Positions 1 through 8,176 of a stretch of DNA of 64,000 nt are shown here, piece after piece. Positions within the stretch are counted from its first letter, which is position 1, and every line of letters starts with the position of its first letter. The translations under genes were made by a program, and so were the position numbers. Source of the stretch: Dysgonomonas mossii DSM 22836 (GTDB lineage Bacteria; Bacteroidota; Bacteroidia; Bacteroidales; Dysgonomonadaceae); assembly GCF_000213575.1 (NCBI RefSeq), contig NZ_GL892013.1:29165-93164 (forward strand), given 5' to 3'. Below the pieces are notes generated by a model that saw only the letters and a list, made by a program, of their open reading frames with translations, made no database searches and was not told the origin of the DNA.

Positions 1-411
1 AAGTATCTGGGAGGCGGCTATGGAAAAGACAACTGGAAAGTATTTTATCAGGGGAGGGTAGTCGAAGATGCTTCGGCTTCATCGTTCCAATATTCGGAGA
101 ACGGCTACGGCAAGGATAACTGGAAGACTTTCTTTAGAGGTAAAGCCGTTGGCAGTAAAAACCTACAGTCTCTGGGCGGTGGTTATTCAAAAGATAACTT
201 TGACGTGTATTTCCGTGGAGAAAAAATAAAAGATGCTTCTGCTAATTCATTTAAGTATCTGGGCGGTGGCTATGGCAAAGATAGCTGGAAAGTATTTTAT
301 CAGGGGAGGGTAGTCGAAGAGGCTTCGGCTTCATCGTTCGAATACTCGGAAGACGGTTACGGTGCGGATAACTGGAATGTATTTTATAGAGGGAGAGTTG
401 TAGAAAGATAA
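1..411 (+). CDS. DKNYY-like repeat protein, C-terminal end (cut by window edge)
   Basis: The frame is open from base 1 to a TAA at 409-411, so the start lies left of the window and only the last 136 residues are visible. They are made of units of about 28 residues around a 'GYGKDNWKVFY' core followed by 'GRVVE'. This resembles the DKNYY family of repeat proteins, whose function is unknown. The DNA is itself duplicated: bases 1-100 and 253-352 are almost identical, a period of 252 bp or three protein units, which points to recent internal expansion. The next gene is 142 bp downstream. The family call rests on motif resemblance only. Confidence 0.6.
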   Translation, partial: KYLGGGYGKDNWKVFYQGRVVEDASASSFQYSENGYGKDNWKTFFRGKAVGSKNLQSLGGGYSKDNFDVYFRGEKIKDASANSFKYLGGGYGKDSWKVFYQGRVVEEASASSFEYSEDGYGADNWNVFYRGRVVER

Positions 412-553
412 ACTTTTTTTGGGGGGGTGTAAACTCAATATTTTCTAATATAAAGATTTGTAAATTAGAGAGGGTGGAGGAATATACTATAGTATTAATA
501 AGTATTAATGTTAATTTTTTTTATATTTTTACGAAGACTTAAATAGAGATACT

Positions 554-1126
554 GTGAATACTTTAGTTTTTTCTTTAATAGTTGTAATTGTTTTTATTAT
601 TCTATTTCTATTGTTGGATAAAAGGGACAAGCGTAAACTTACTCAAAAAAAGGATCTTACGCCGGAGTGTAAACACAATTGTGATACTGTAGATCCAGAC
701 CCGTATCCTGAGATAAAATGCGAGCCCGAACCTGCTCCCGAACCCAAAAAAATAAAAGACATATTAGACGATGTAGATGTTGAATTTTATATAGGATCTA
801 TTGCTTTTGAGGAGGCAAAAAAAGAGCTTCCTTATATTCCTGTTAGATATAGTTTAGACGATTCTTTAATGTATTCTAATTATGGTATAGATTTAAATGA
901 TCGAGATCCTCTATTCGAGGAATCTGCACGCTTAATAGTTGTACATCAACAGGGTTCTACATCTCTAGTGCAGCGTAAATTTAGTATAGGGTATAACCGT
1001 GCCGGTCGTATTATGGATCAATTAGAGGCTGCTGGTATTGTAGGACCTGCGCAAGGTAGTAAATCTCGTGAAGTTTTGATTGCTACAGAATGTGAATTAG
1101 AACAAAAATTAAATAGCTTAATGTAA
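554..1126 (+). CDS. Membrane-anchored protein with FtsK gamma (winged-helix) domain
   Basis: The 190-residue product starts at a GTG. An N-terminal membrane helix (about residues 4-22, rich in V, I, F and L) is followed by a basic stretch, a Pro/Glu-rich linker (about 45-65) and a C-terminal winged helix (about 120-185). The winged helix carries 'DPLFEESARLIV', 'QRKFSIGYNRAGRIMDQLE' and 'GIVGP', which match the gamma domain of the DNA translocase FtsK/SpoIIIE. In FtsK that domain reads KOPS sites and contacts XerD. The FtsK motor (Walker A and B) is absent here. The TAA overlaps the next ATG (TAATG), so the two genes are probably co-translated. The family assignment is firm. A role as a membrane-tethered DNA-binding or decoy protein of the mobile region is inference. 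Confidence 0.85.
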   Translation: MNTLVFSLIVVIVFIILFLLLDKRDKRKLTQKKDLTPECKHNCDTVDPDPYPEIKCEPEPAPEPKKIKDILDDVDVEFYIGSIAFEEAKKELPYIPVRYSLDDSLMYSNYGIDLNDRDPLFEESARLIVVHQQGSTSLVQRKFSIGYNRAGRIMDQLEAAGIVGPAQGSKSREVLIATECELEQKLNSLM

Positions 1127-1371
1127 TGGAAACCAGGGAACAAAAAATAAGAGAGGCTATAAAGTTACGTTATAGGGATCAAATAGAGGCTGAAAAACAG
1201 AGGATAATAAAAGAGGTTGAAGAGTTGATTGCTGAAGAGGAAAGGATGGAAAAAGATGCTATAAAAAGGAAGATAATACAGAAAGAACGCAAAAAAGAAC
1301 TGGAACGCCAAGCCAGGGAGGAACTTATTAAAGAAGGTATTATTAAACGTGATGATAAAAATTTAAAATAA
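1126..1371 (+). CDS. Small charged coiled-coil protein, partner of FtsK-gamma protein
   Basis: This is an 81-residue protein made almost wholly of Lys, Arg, Glu, Ile and Leu, with heptad-like spacing throughout, so it is predicted to be one long helix or coiled coil. It has no signal peptide, membrane segment or Cys. Its ATG overlaps the stop of the FtsK-gamma gene by one base, which suggests translational coupling and a shared role. I do not recognise a family. The 180 bp after it hold no gene and only a pyrimidine-rich AT stretch before the portal gene. Confidence 0.6.
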   Translation: METREQKIREAIKLRYRDQIEAEKQRIIKEVEELIAEEERMEKDAIKRKIIQKERKKELERQAREELIKEGIIKRDDKNLK

Positions 1372-1552
1372 TCTGATTCGTATTATTAACTATCATATAT
1401 CTTTTTTTATCTCCTCTATCTTTTATTTCATACGAACTCCTCTCCGCCACACTAATTACCGAAGTATCTCGATTATTATAAAGAATCCCCCTCTTTTTCA
1501 TCATTTTCTCCAATAATTATCTATTGATGTAATTGATAACATCAAAAACGAT

Positions 1553-2653
1553 ATGAGAAAAGAAGAAAAAACGTACACAGTAATTAAGCTGTCGGATACC
1601 GTGCGCACGTATCCCACTTTTACCAAAAACCACAAAGGCTGGATAAACTACGATCGTGACAACCTCCTGCCACAGCGCATTATAGAGCTCAACAACGAGT
1701 CGGCAATCAATCAGGCAGTGATAGAAAACAAAGTGACTTATATCTGCGGATCGGGAATTGACGGAGCAGAGTATTACGGTCAGCCCAATCCAAACGATAG
1801 CTGGGACGACCTCATCGAAAAGGTAGCCAAAGACTATGTCACCTTTGGCGGGTATTGCTTCCAGATCATCCTCAACGAAAACGGCAAGAGCATGAGCCTC
1901 TACCATACCGACTTTAGTAAGGTGAGGATAGGCGAGGTGAACGATTTTGGCATCAACCTCAGCTTCTATCTGTCTAACGACTGGCGACGCACAGCGGGCA
2001 AGTATGCACCCGTGGCGATAAAAGCCTACGGCAGCGAGGAGATGCAAAAGGGCGTCCCGTATCTGTACTATTACAAAGACTATGCACCAAGCCTCGACCA
2101 TTACCCTGTACCGCAATACTACTCGGCGTTGAACTACATCGAAGCGGACGGATTGCTGGGCAAATTCTACCGCAACTCTATCCACAACGGCTTTGTGCCC
2201 TCTACCATTATCACCATGCCGAGCAACCCGAGCGAAGATCAGAAAGACCAGTTTCAGACCGATATAGAACGCAGCTATGCAGGCACAAATGGTGCAAATA
2301 GCATTGTGGTACTTTGGGGCGAAAGTCAGGAGGTGAAGCCTGTGGTGACCTCGTACACGGCAAGCAACAATGCCGACTTGTACAACAATGTGGATGAGAT
2401 TATTTTTCAGAAGATTATTTCCGCGCATCGCCTTACATCGCCTACCTTGGCGGGACTGTCGGGCTCGGGCAATCTGTCGGGTAATGCCAACGAGATCATC
2501 AACTCGTTTGTGCTTTACAACCAGACCGTTATTCACCAGCTTCGCCGACGGATACTGGACACACTAAGCATTTTTACGATCAACAACGGATATAAGAAGC
2601 TCGAATTGCGTGACTTGGATATCGTAGAGCAGATTTCTGATAAGGCTATATAA
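1553..2653 (+). CDS. Phage portal protein
   Basis: The 366-residue product resembles portal proteins of Bacteroidota siphophages. It has a short N-terminal arm ending in 'HKGWINYDRDNLLPQ', an alpha/beta core with 'VTYICGSGID' and 'DYVTFGGYCFQIILNENG', and a C-terminal helical region with 'SAHRLTSPTLAGLSGSG' followed by 'NANEIINSFVLYNQTVI'. This pattern is typical where the clip and stem of a portal would lie. Portals form the dodecameric DNA channel at one capsid vertex. At 366 residues it is on the short side for the family. The start is an ATG after an A-rich leader. A large terminase gene would be expected just upstream, but the FtsK-gamma and DKNYY genes are there instead. Confidence 0.72.
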   Translation: MRKEEKTYTVIKLSDTVRTYPTFTKNHKGWINYDRDNLLPQRIIELNNESAINQAVIENKVTYICGSGIDGAEYYGQPNPNDSWDDLIEKVAKDYVTFGGYCFQIILNENGKSMSLYHTDFSKVRIGEVNDFGINLSFYLSNDWRRTAGKYAPVAIKAYGSEEMQKGVPYLYYYKDYAPSLDHYPVPQYYSALNYIEADGLLGKFYRNSIHNGFVPSTIITMPSNPSEDQKDQFQTDIERSYAGTNGANSIVVLWGESQEVKPVVTSYTASNNADLYNNVDEIIFQKIISAHRLTSPTLAGLSGSGNLSGNANEIINSFVLYNQTVIHQLRRRILDTLSIFTINNGYKKLELRDLDIVEQISDKAI

Positions 2654-2678
2654 GAATGTGCCAATAACTCAGTTCATC

Positions 2679-2758
2679 AGGATTTAAAATCCTTATAGTA
2701 AGACTTCGGGGTTGCAAACCCCTAAGGACGAAGGACGAAGTTGCAACCCCCTAAGGAC
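2679..2758. repeat. Three-hairpin palindromic repeat, copy 1 (partial)
   Basis: This copy contains hairpin 2 (GGATTTAAAATCC) and hairpin 3 (GGGGTTGCAAACCCC), followed by a second, partly decayed hairpin 3. It lies between the portal gene and the next structural gene. Confidence 0.8.
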
Positions 2759-2815
2759 AAAGAGAGGATAAAAGAAAGCATATCAAGTAAAAAAACAATT
2801 AAACAAAAACATAAA

Positions 2816-3358
2816 ATGAACGAATACATACAAATCCCACTTATCACCGAGAGCCTCTTTAAGCAGCACTCTCCCGTGACAGCAAACACCGACATTACCG
2901 AGTTTGTACCCTACATCTGCATTGCGCAAGAGCTGCATATAGAGCCTGTGCTGGGCGAAGCATTGATGACTGAGCTCAAGGCACAGATAACCGAAAACAC
3001 GCTCACAGCGCACAACAGCGACCTTGTGGTGCGTCTTGCGCCCGCCTTGTCGTTCTATGCCGTTTATCAGGCGTTGCCTTTCCATTGGGCTACCATCGTC
3101 AACAAAGGTATCACCATCCGTGAGAGTGACAACAGCAAAGCCGTAGATATCAAAGACCTGGCACAGCTTCGTCAGTGGATAAAGAACGATGCCGATGTGT
3201 TAAAAAATCAACTGATGGACTTTCTTTCCAAGTGTAGTGCCCACTATCCGTTGTGGCGTCCGCAAGATGGGTGCTGCGATAAGGTGATGGGCGAAGGCTC
3301 AGGCAGGAAATCGTTCGACAGCGGCTTCCACTTCAAAGGCAAGAGGAAAGGCTGCTGA
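2816..3358 (+). CDS. Phage head-tail connector-like protein (DUF6712-like)
   Basis: This 180-residue protein begins 'MNEYIQIPLITESLFKQ'. The start at 2816 follows an A-rich leader. The reading frame extends upstream as a TTG-started ORF, but that part is derived from the repeat and is rejected. The N-terminal half is helical, with 'YICIAQELHIEPVLGEALM' resembling DUF6712 proteins, which sit near the capsid genes of Bacteroidota phages and may be neck or adaptor components. The C-terminus 'CDKVMGEGSGRKSFDSGF' is Gly/Ser-rich. A perfect terminator hairpin follows within 10 bp, so this ends a transcription unit. The role as a connector is inference from family context. Confidence 0.62.
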   Translation: MNEYIQIPLITESLFKQHSPVTANTDITEFVPYICIAQELHIEPVLGEALMTELKAQITENTLTAHNSDLVVRLAPALSFYAVYQALPFHWATIVNKGITIRESDNSKAVDIKDLAQLRQWIKNDADVLKNQLMDFLSKCSAHYPLWRPQDGCCDKVMGEGSGRKSFDSGFHFKGKRKGC

Positions 3359-3365
3359 GAGAAGA

Positions 3366-3397
3366 AATCCCCTAAACTTGAATGAGTTTAGGGGATT
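3366..3397. terminator. Intrinsic terminator, perfect 13-bp stem
   Basis: AATCCCCTAAACT at 3366-3378 pairs perfectly with AGTTTAGGGGATT at 3385-3397 around a 6-nt loop, followed by TTTGTTTTG. It ends the connector gene and could also stop leftward transcription of the lipoprotein gene at 3470-4243. Confidence 0.85.
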
Positions 3398-3420
3398 TTG
3401 TTTTGTATGCTAAGATGCTC

Positions 3421-3460
3421 CGTTCTTCGGGGTTTAACGTAGTTAAATCCGAAAGGACGT
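3421..3460. repeat. Three-hairpin repeat family, copy 2 (short composite)
   Basis: The left arm 'CTTCGGGGTTTAA' belongs to hairpin 3 and the right arm 'AAATCCGAAAGGACG' to hairpin 1. They are joined by the core TTAACGTAGTTAA, so this copy is a recombinant between hairpin types. Confidence 0.7.
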
Positions 3461-3469
3461 TAGAATTCC

Positions 3470-4243
3470 TTATGGTTTTTGTTTTGTGTATACAATCGGA
3501 TTGGAGTTTTTATAGATGGTGAGTTTATCACCCGATAGAGTGTATTTGCTAATGTTTACTACTTTATTATTATTATATAACCATATTTTATCTACACTTC
3601 TTGTTCTGCCTTGCCATGTGTAAACATCTCTAAACAAATCATACTTTTCATAATCTGTATATTTTACAATTTTTCCTGAGGTTTTCTCATAAACATATTC
3701 TTTCATCATACCATTTTCGAAAACTAGAGCAACAGAATCTGTATTCATTGTAATAGACCATTTACCCTTTAATATGTTCTTACTAAGTCCTTCAGAACCC
3801 TCATATATTTCACGATAGAATGTATAGTCTTGATTATTAATAAAATTGTATAATATCAGTTTTTCATCTTTTAAAACAAATGGATATGTTACCCCTTTTG
3901 TATCAGAATAGGAAGAAAATTTTAACTTATCTCCATACACATAGCCATTTGTATAATATTTATATTTTCTTTGTTTTGACATATTCATATCTATCTCATA
4001 TTCGGTTATGTGTATCCCACGGTCAGCAGGAATAGTATCTGGTAGAATTCCAAAGTTTATTCTTATAGAATCTTTTCCTATAGCCGAAACCCAAGTAGTG
4101 TTAGAAAACATTATTGAATATTTGCTAGCAGCACTCTGCTCTTTCATCCGTTCATCATACTCTTTTTCCCAATTATCTTTCTCACAACTCCAAAAACTCC
4201 CGATAAAACCTATTATCAGGATCCAAAAAAATGTATATCTCAT
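3470..4243 (-). CDS. Lipoprotein of unknown function (cargo gene)
   Basis: The 257-residue product begins 'MRYTFFWILIIGFIGSFWSC'. Its lipobox Cys is residue 20, so it should be exported and lipidated. An upstream in-frame ATG adds 10 residues, but the shorter form gives the cleaner signal peptide. The mature part is rich in Tyr, Lys, Asn and short beta-like segments ('LYNFINNQDYTFYREIY', 'DKIWLYNNNKVV') and may be a lipocalin-like barrel. I do not recognise a family. It lies antisense to the phage genes, between two terminators and two repeats, and has lower GC than its neighbours, as expected of an inserted cargo gene. Confidence 0.75.
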   Translation of the reverse strand: MRYTFFWILIIGFIGSFWSCEKDNWEKEYDERMKEQSAASKYSIMFSNTTWVSAIGKDSIRINFGILPDTIPADRGIHITEYEIDMNMSKQRKYKYYTNGYVYGDKLKFSSYSDTKGVTYPFVLKDEKLILYNFINNQDYTFYREIYEGSEGLSKNILKGKWSITMNTDSVALVFENGMMKEYVYEKTSGKIVKYTDYEKYDLFRDVYTWQGRTRSVDKIWLYNNNKVVNISKYTLSGDKLTIYKNSNPIVYTKQKP

Positions 4244-4350
4244 AGCTTTTTGATTTTTTAATTGATTTAACACATTTGTAGCTTGTATAGGTAAGACTAG
4301 CTAATATACCAAAGGTTTAAAAACCATCATCAGATCTTTCCAAATTTCCT

Positions 4351-4448
4351 CCGTCCATCGGGGTTTAACTACGTTACACTCCGTTGATTGCTAATTGCAA
4401 CCCCGAAGCTTTACTATAAGGATTTTAAATCCAAAAGGACGTTACATC
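4351..4448. repeat. Three-hairpin palindromic repeat, copy 3 (insert in hairpin 3)
   Basis: Hairpin 3 (CGGGGTT / AACCCCGAAG) is split by a 33-nt insert that runs TAACTACGTTACACTCCG then TTGATTGCTAATTGC. Hairpin 2 (GGATTTTAAATCC) and a final AAAAGGACG follow. Confidence 0.8.
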
Positions 4449-4456
4449 CGAAAAAG

Positions 4457-4481
4457 CCTGAGAGAAATCTCAGGTTTTTTT
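4457..4481. terminator. Intrinsic terminator, 7-bp stem with GAAA tetraloop
   Basis: CCTGAGA (4457-4463), GAAA loop and TCTCAGG (4468-4474) are followed by seven T. The 5' side carries five A, so it may work in both directions. It lies 50 bp before the tape-measure gene with no + strand gene upstream, so it probably insulates that gene. Confidence 0.75.
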
Positions 4482-4530
4482 ATGATTCCTCTCCAAATTT
4501 ATCTCTATATATACTAATAATTAAAATATT

Positions 4531-6738
4531 ATGGCAGATAAAAGAAAGTATGAAATCGAAATTAAAAGTGATGTTGAGCCTGTAAAAAAGCTTCTTACAG
4601 CTGTAAAGTCGGTAGATATAAGCAACAAAGACTTGGGGGAGACATTAAAGGATGTAATAAAAATAGAACAGGAAGCAATAAAAACCGGTAAGGAAAAATC
4701 GGAGAAAGATGAACAAATAGCGAAGCGACGAGCCAAAAACTCTGAAAAAGTGACTGAGTTATATCGTGCTATAGCCACTCAAGAGCATAGTCATATAGAG
4801 AATGCGGCAAAGATGCTTGAGCAGTCGCATCAGGTAGCAGCTAAAGTTTCAGAAATAAGCGACCTGAATAAAGAATCGTACAAACTATTGATGAAAAATA
4901 ATCAGGAAAAGGCAAAAGCTATTCAAGAAGAGATAGATGGTCTGACAAAGAATGCCGAATCGGTAGTTGCTGTTACCGAAGCCTATAAGAAAAAGAAAGA
5001 GATTATAGAAGAACAAGCCGTTATAGCCCAAGCTGAGGCAGAGGCTTCATATAATGTACAAATAGAGCAGGCAAAACTGGCGGGCAAAAACGTTGTGGCA
5101 CTCGAAGAAGCAAAGGCAGAGCAAGTAAAACGTATTAACGAACAACTGGGAAAAGACCTGAAAAAGAATTCGGAAGAGTATTCTGCTTCTTTTAAGGGTG
5201 TATATAATAAGCTGGTAAGTAGTCTTAGCGAGAATGCAGAAATCTTCAAAGACACGACATCTAAGAGTACAAAGGAGCTGATGAAATCAACGGCAACCGA
5301 AGCTGCCGAAATGCTGGGTATAAGCGATGAGACAACACAAACTATCATTAAGGCGGCAATAGAGGCACAAGAAAAGGCGAAAGAAGCTACCGCAGAAGTA
5401 AAAAAGACCGAAGAGACAGCCAAAACTGCTACCGCAGAAGTAAAAAAGACGGGTGAGGAAGCAGCCAAGACCGCTGAGGCTACAAAAAAGATAGTGGACA
5501 TAGATGCTACCAGGAAAAATATAGAAAAGATAAGGCTGTCGCTCGAAGAATACCGATCGATGTTGAAATATACAAGTGAAGAAAGGATAAAAGAATATGA
5601 CGAAGAACTGAAAGCTGCGGGAGACAACGCCGAAAAGCGAAAAGAGATAGAAGCCCGCAAAGCGCAGTATATAGAACAGTTTACGCAAGAGATGTGGACT
5701 CTAAGCCAGACAAAGAATAAACTGGAAAAGAAAGAGCAAGATCTGGGGATAGTGCAATGGGTACAATATGCTCAGAAAATAGAAGAGATAGCTAACAGCA
5801 TAAAGGGAGTAACAGACCAGATATCAGGTGCACTAGGGTCTGCATTTAGTGCTGTAAGTAAAGCTTACGATGCGGAGATAGCTTCATGGGATGAAAAAAT
5901 AAAACATCTGAAAAATAAAAATGCAGAAGTCTCAAAAGAAATTGAAAATCAAGGCAAAAAAATAGCAGCATTAGAAGCTGCACAAAAAAACGCATCTGCT
6001 GCCGGCTTAGACCAAAGAGCGGAGGAATTAGCGAAAAGTTTAAAAGCAGAAAAGGAAACATATCAAGAACAATTAAAAAACAAAGAAGAACTCGAAGAAA
6101 AAGAAAGGGAATACGAAAGGCGAAAAGCAAAAGAGCAAGCAAAAAAAGAAAAAATAGAGAAACTAAATCGCAAAGCCACGTTAATAAAAAACATTGGAGA
6201 AGCGACAGCCAATGTCGCCCAAGGGATAACCAAGACTTTAGGAGCTTATCCATGGCCGTTAAATCTGGCACTTGCTGCTGTTGTTGGTGCTGCAGGTGCT
6301 GTCCAGATAGGGATTATGACCAAGCAGCTAGCCAAATTCCAAGACGGCGGTCTTCTCCACGGCAAACGCCACTCACAGGGCGGTATGCGTATCGAGGGTA
6401 CAAATATGGAAGTAGAGGGCGGCGAATTTGTTGTCAACCGGGTGTCTACCGATAAAAACATGGGATTGGTAAAATATATCAACGAGCAACGGCGCGAGCT
6501 GAAGCCAAAAGACCTCGATGCCTTTTTCGCACGTTCGTCTCAGGGGTTGGAACCGTCCTTCAAGCGGATGTTTGCCCAAGGGGGGCAGTTACCAACCATC
6601 GAACCCGCAACCAATGTGGACAACGACAGCCTGATAAAAGCAATTCAAGCTATAAAAATAGAGCCTAAAGTTGCCGTTACCGATATTCACCGTGCACAAG
6701 ACAATATGGTAAGTGTAAGCGGTTGGTCGGGAGTGTAA
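4531..6738 (+). CDS. Phage tail tape measure protein
   Basis: This 735-residue protein is largely coiled coil (about residues 30-560, rich in Lys, Glu and Ala, with repeated 'TAEVKKTEETAKTA'-like heptads). A hydrophobic segment near residues 572-598 ('PWPLNLALAAVVGAAGAV') follows, then a Gly-rich C-terminal domain with 'DGGLLHGKRHSQGGM' and 'EVEGGEFVVNR'. That C-terminal pattern is characteristic of tape measure proteins in Bacteroidota phages. The tape measure sets tail length and enters the host envelope during DNA ejection, so a tailed, probably siphovirus-like ancestor is indicated. In intact phages it follows the tail tube genes. Here it lies before the capsid gene and has no chaperone gene upstream, which is evidence of rearrangement. 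Confidence 0.78.
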   Translation: MADKRKYEIEIKSDVEPVKKLLTAVKSVDISNKDLGETLKDVIKIEQEAIKTGKEKSEKDEQIAKRRAKNSEKVTELYRAIATQEHSHIENAAKMLEQSHQVAAKVSEISDLNKESYKLLMKNNQEKAKAIQEEIDGLTKNAESVVAVTEAYKKKKEIIEEQAVIAQAEAEASYNVQIEQAKLAGKNVVALEEAKAEQVKRINEQLGKDLKKNSEEYSASFKGVYNKLVSSLSENAEIFKDTTSKSTKELMKSTATEAAEMLGISDETTQTIIKAAIEAQEKAKEATAEVKKTEETAKTATAEVKKTGEEAAKTAEATKKIVDIDATRKNIEKIRLSLEEYRSMLKYTSEERIKEYDEELKAAGDNAEKRKEIEARKAQYIEQFTQEMWTLSQTKNKLEKKEQDLGIVQWVQYAQKIEEIANSIKGVTDQISGALGSAFSAVSKAYDAEIASWDEKIKHLKNKNAEVSKEIENQGKKIAALEAAQKNASAAGLDQRAEELAKSLKAEKETYQEQLKNKEELEEKEREYERRKAKEQAKKEKIEKLNRKATLIKNIGEATANVAQGITKTLGAYPWPLNLALAAVVGAAGAVQIGIMTKQLAKFQDGGLLHGKRHSQGGMRIEGTNMEVEGGEFVVNRVSTDKNMGLVKYINEQRRELKPKDLDAFFARSSQGLEPSFKRMFAQGGQLPTIEPATNVDNDSLIKAIQAIKIEPKVAVTDIHRAQDNMVSVSGWSGV

Positions 6739-6774
6739 TGGATCAATAGGGAATGGATTTCATCCCTTTGTTAT

Positions 6775-6802
6775 AAAAGCGTGGCTCATGAGTCACGCTT
6801 TT
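6775..6802 (+). terminator. Intrinsic terminator after tape measure gene
   Basis: AAAAGCGTG (6775-6783) pairs with CACGCTTTT (6794-6802). The inner CTC/GAG extends the stem through one G-T pair. It lies 36 bp after the tape-measure stop codon. Confidence 0.8.
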
Positions 6803-6844
6803 ATTATATGCAATCATTTCAATTTACTTTTTTTCTTCGTTTCC

Positions 6845-6940
6845 TCGTTCTTCGGGGTTTGTAACCCCGAAGCTTATACTATCAGGATTTCAAAATCCGA
6901 ATAAGAATAGCTTTCGGATTGCAAATCCGAAAGGATGTTT
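6845..6940. repeat. Three-hairpin palindromic repeat, copy 4
   Basis: All three hairpins are present in reverse order: hairpin 3 (CGGGGTTTGTAACCCCG), hairpin 2 (GGATTTCAAAATCC) and hairpin 1 (TTTCGGATTGCAAATCCGAAA). It abuts the 3' end of the minus-strand cargo gene at 6960. Confidence 0.85.
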
Positions 6941-6959
6941 GCAACCTTCATATTGTGTA

Positions 6960-7466
6960 TTATTTACTGACGTATATGAGAACTGTATTTAGTTTCTTTT
7001 TTTCATCATACTGTTTTTTTATTCCGACTAAACCCTCCGGAGGTTTGCTCCATGCAAAATCTATTTTTCCTTCTTTGCGTAGTTTGGTTTCTTTATTTGG
7101 CTGTATGCCATAGTCCTTTTCGAGTATAGATACCAACTCAGTAAATTCTATAGGATTCTTATTATTCTTATCAAACTCTTTGATATATGAGATTAGCCGA
7201 AGCCCACTCTTATTAAATGTTAGAAAACAAGTGTTGAATACATATCCGGCCAATTCCATATTCGTAACTTTTATCACGTTTTCCAACAGGGGGATGATTT
7301 GTATGTCTTCTGTCTTGATATCGATTAATATTTCGTATGCTTGTTCGATAGTCATACCCAGATAGAATTCACCTAGTCCGGTTATCGGCACGTCTGTTTT
7401 TACCGATTGAGCAAAAGATGTAGTGGCGGATAGTAATAAAATAAGAAGGATAATTTTTGTCTTCAT
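6960..7466 (-). CDS. Secreted protein with 'LGMT' motif (cargo gene)
   Basis: The 168-residue product has a Sec signal peptide, 'MKTKIILLILLLSATTSFAQ', with cleavage expected after AQ. The mature N-terminus 'GLGEFYLGMTIEQAYEIL' recalls the 'xxxGMTxxQ' segment of BamE/SmpA-type envelope proteins. The resemblance is short and the domain remains unassigned. A shortened relative lies 165 bp upstream on the same strand (7631-7852). Both are antisense to the phage genes and bracketed by repeats. This looks like a bacterial envelope gene family carried as cargo inside the phage late region. Confidence 0.75.
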   Translation of the reverse strand: MKTKIILLILLLSATTSFAQSVKTDVPITGLGEFYLGMTIEQAYEILIDIKTEDIQIIPLLENVIKVTNMELAGYVFNTCFLTFNKSGLRLISYIKEFDKNNKNPIEFTELVSILEKDYGIQPNKETKLRKEGKIDFAWSKPPEGLVGIKKQYDEKKKLNTVLIYVSK

Positions 7467-7537
7467 AATCTTCGTGTAGTTTGGTGTATAATAATAGGTT
7501 GCTTCTGCCTCTTCGTCTCAGGGGATTTGCAATCTGC

Positions 7538-7675
7538 TCGTTCTTCGAGGTTTGCAACCCCGAAGCTTATACTATCAGGATTTTCAAATCCGAATACGAA
7601 TAGCTTTCGGATTACAAATCTGAAAGGACGTTAGCAATCAACGGAGTGTAACGTAGTTAAATCCGAAAGGACGTT
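7538..7675. repeat. Three-hairpin palindromic repeat, copy 5 (with partial tandem copy)
   Basis: Hairpins 3, 2 and 1 are followed directly by an extra hairpin-1 half carrying the reverse complement of the 33-nt insert (AGCAATCAACGGAGTGTAAC then GTAGTTAAATCC). The right edge cuts into the gene at 7631-7852. Confidence 0.85.
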
Positions 7676-7852
7676 GGTATCTAACTTAATGATTTTAGTA
7701 TTACGTGTTTTGTGTTTTTTGATAGCATTTTGCCCTTGTTTCTTTGTCATGCCAAATTTGAAATGTCCGAAACCTTCGATTGGGGGTGTTGAATTTTGAG
7801 CAAACGTTGCTAAGCTAAGCATAAAAAATGCCACGATTGTAATTCTTCTCAT
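7631..7852 (-). pseudogene. Truncated paralogue of the 6960-7466 secreted protein
   Basis: The signal peptide 'MRRITIVAFFMLSLATFAQ' and the mature start 'PPIEGFGHFKFGMTKKQGQN' match the full-length neighbour in spacing and motif. After about 59 residues the frame runs into the palindromic repeat, which supplies the last residues, 'NVLSDLTTLHSVDC'. The same C-terminal string is produced in an unrelated frame at 10943-10984 within another repeat copy, so it is repeat-encoded and not part of the protein. About 100 residues present in the paralogue are missing. The gene was cut by insertion of, or recombination at, the repeat. Confidence 0.8.
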
Positions 7853-8062
7853 AATTATTGTGTGTTTGTATTAGTCCTTATCTTTAAAGATAACCTTTTT
7901 TATCCAAAAACAGCTGCAATTCCCATTAATACTGGGAATGGAAAGGTTTTTCACTTGTCTTTTACAAGATACTTGCTATCGTCAGTATGAGAAAAAGAGG
8001 GCGTTTTTTGTTGGTTGCAGGGGATTTGTAATCCCCTGTTTTTTCCTCCCTCTCCTCTCCCT

Positions 8063-8176
8063 GCGTCCTTTCGGATTTAACTACGTTGATTGCTAATTGC
8101 AATCCGAAAGTTATTTTTATCCGGATTTCAAATCCTTACAATAATGTTTCGGGGTTGCAAACCCCGAAAGACGAAG
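8063..8176. repeat. Three-hairpin palindromic repeat, copy 6 (insert in hairpin 1)
   Basis: Hairpin 1 (CCTTTCGGATT / AATCCGAAAG) is split by a short form of the insert (TAACTACGTTGATTGC then TAATTGC) that lacks ten central bases. Hairpin 2 (GGATTTCAAATCC) and hairpin 3 (CGGGGTTGCAAACCCCG) follow. Confidence 0.85.

Noticed and set aside
554..1126. Truncated FtsK translocase pseudogene
   Set aside because: The membrane helix, linker and gamma domain form one intact frame with its own start and a coupled downstream gene. There is no remnant of the motor domain, so a designed small protein is more likely.
1517..2536. A long minus-strand frame (339 codons) over the portal gene
   Set aside because: It is wholly antisense to a gene with clear phage features. 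Its translation is rich in Cys, His, Arg and Val with no recognisable domain, as expected of a shadow frame in GC-richer DNA.
4983..5660. Minus-strand frame over the tape measure gene, rich in Ser, Phe and Ala
   Set aside because: It is a shadow of the Lys/Glu/Ala-rich coiled coil on the other strand. It has no start context and no membrane-protein logic.
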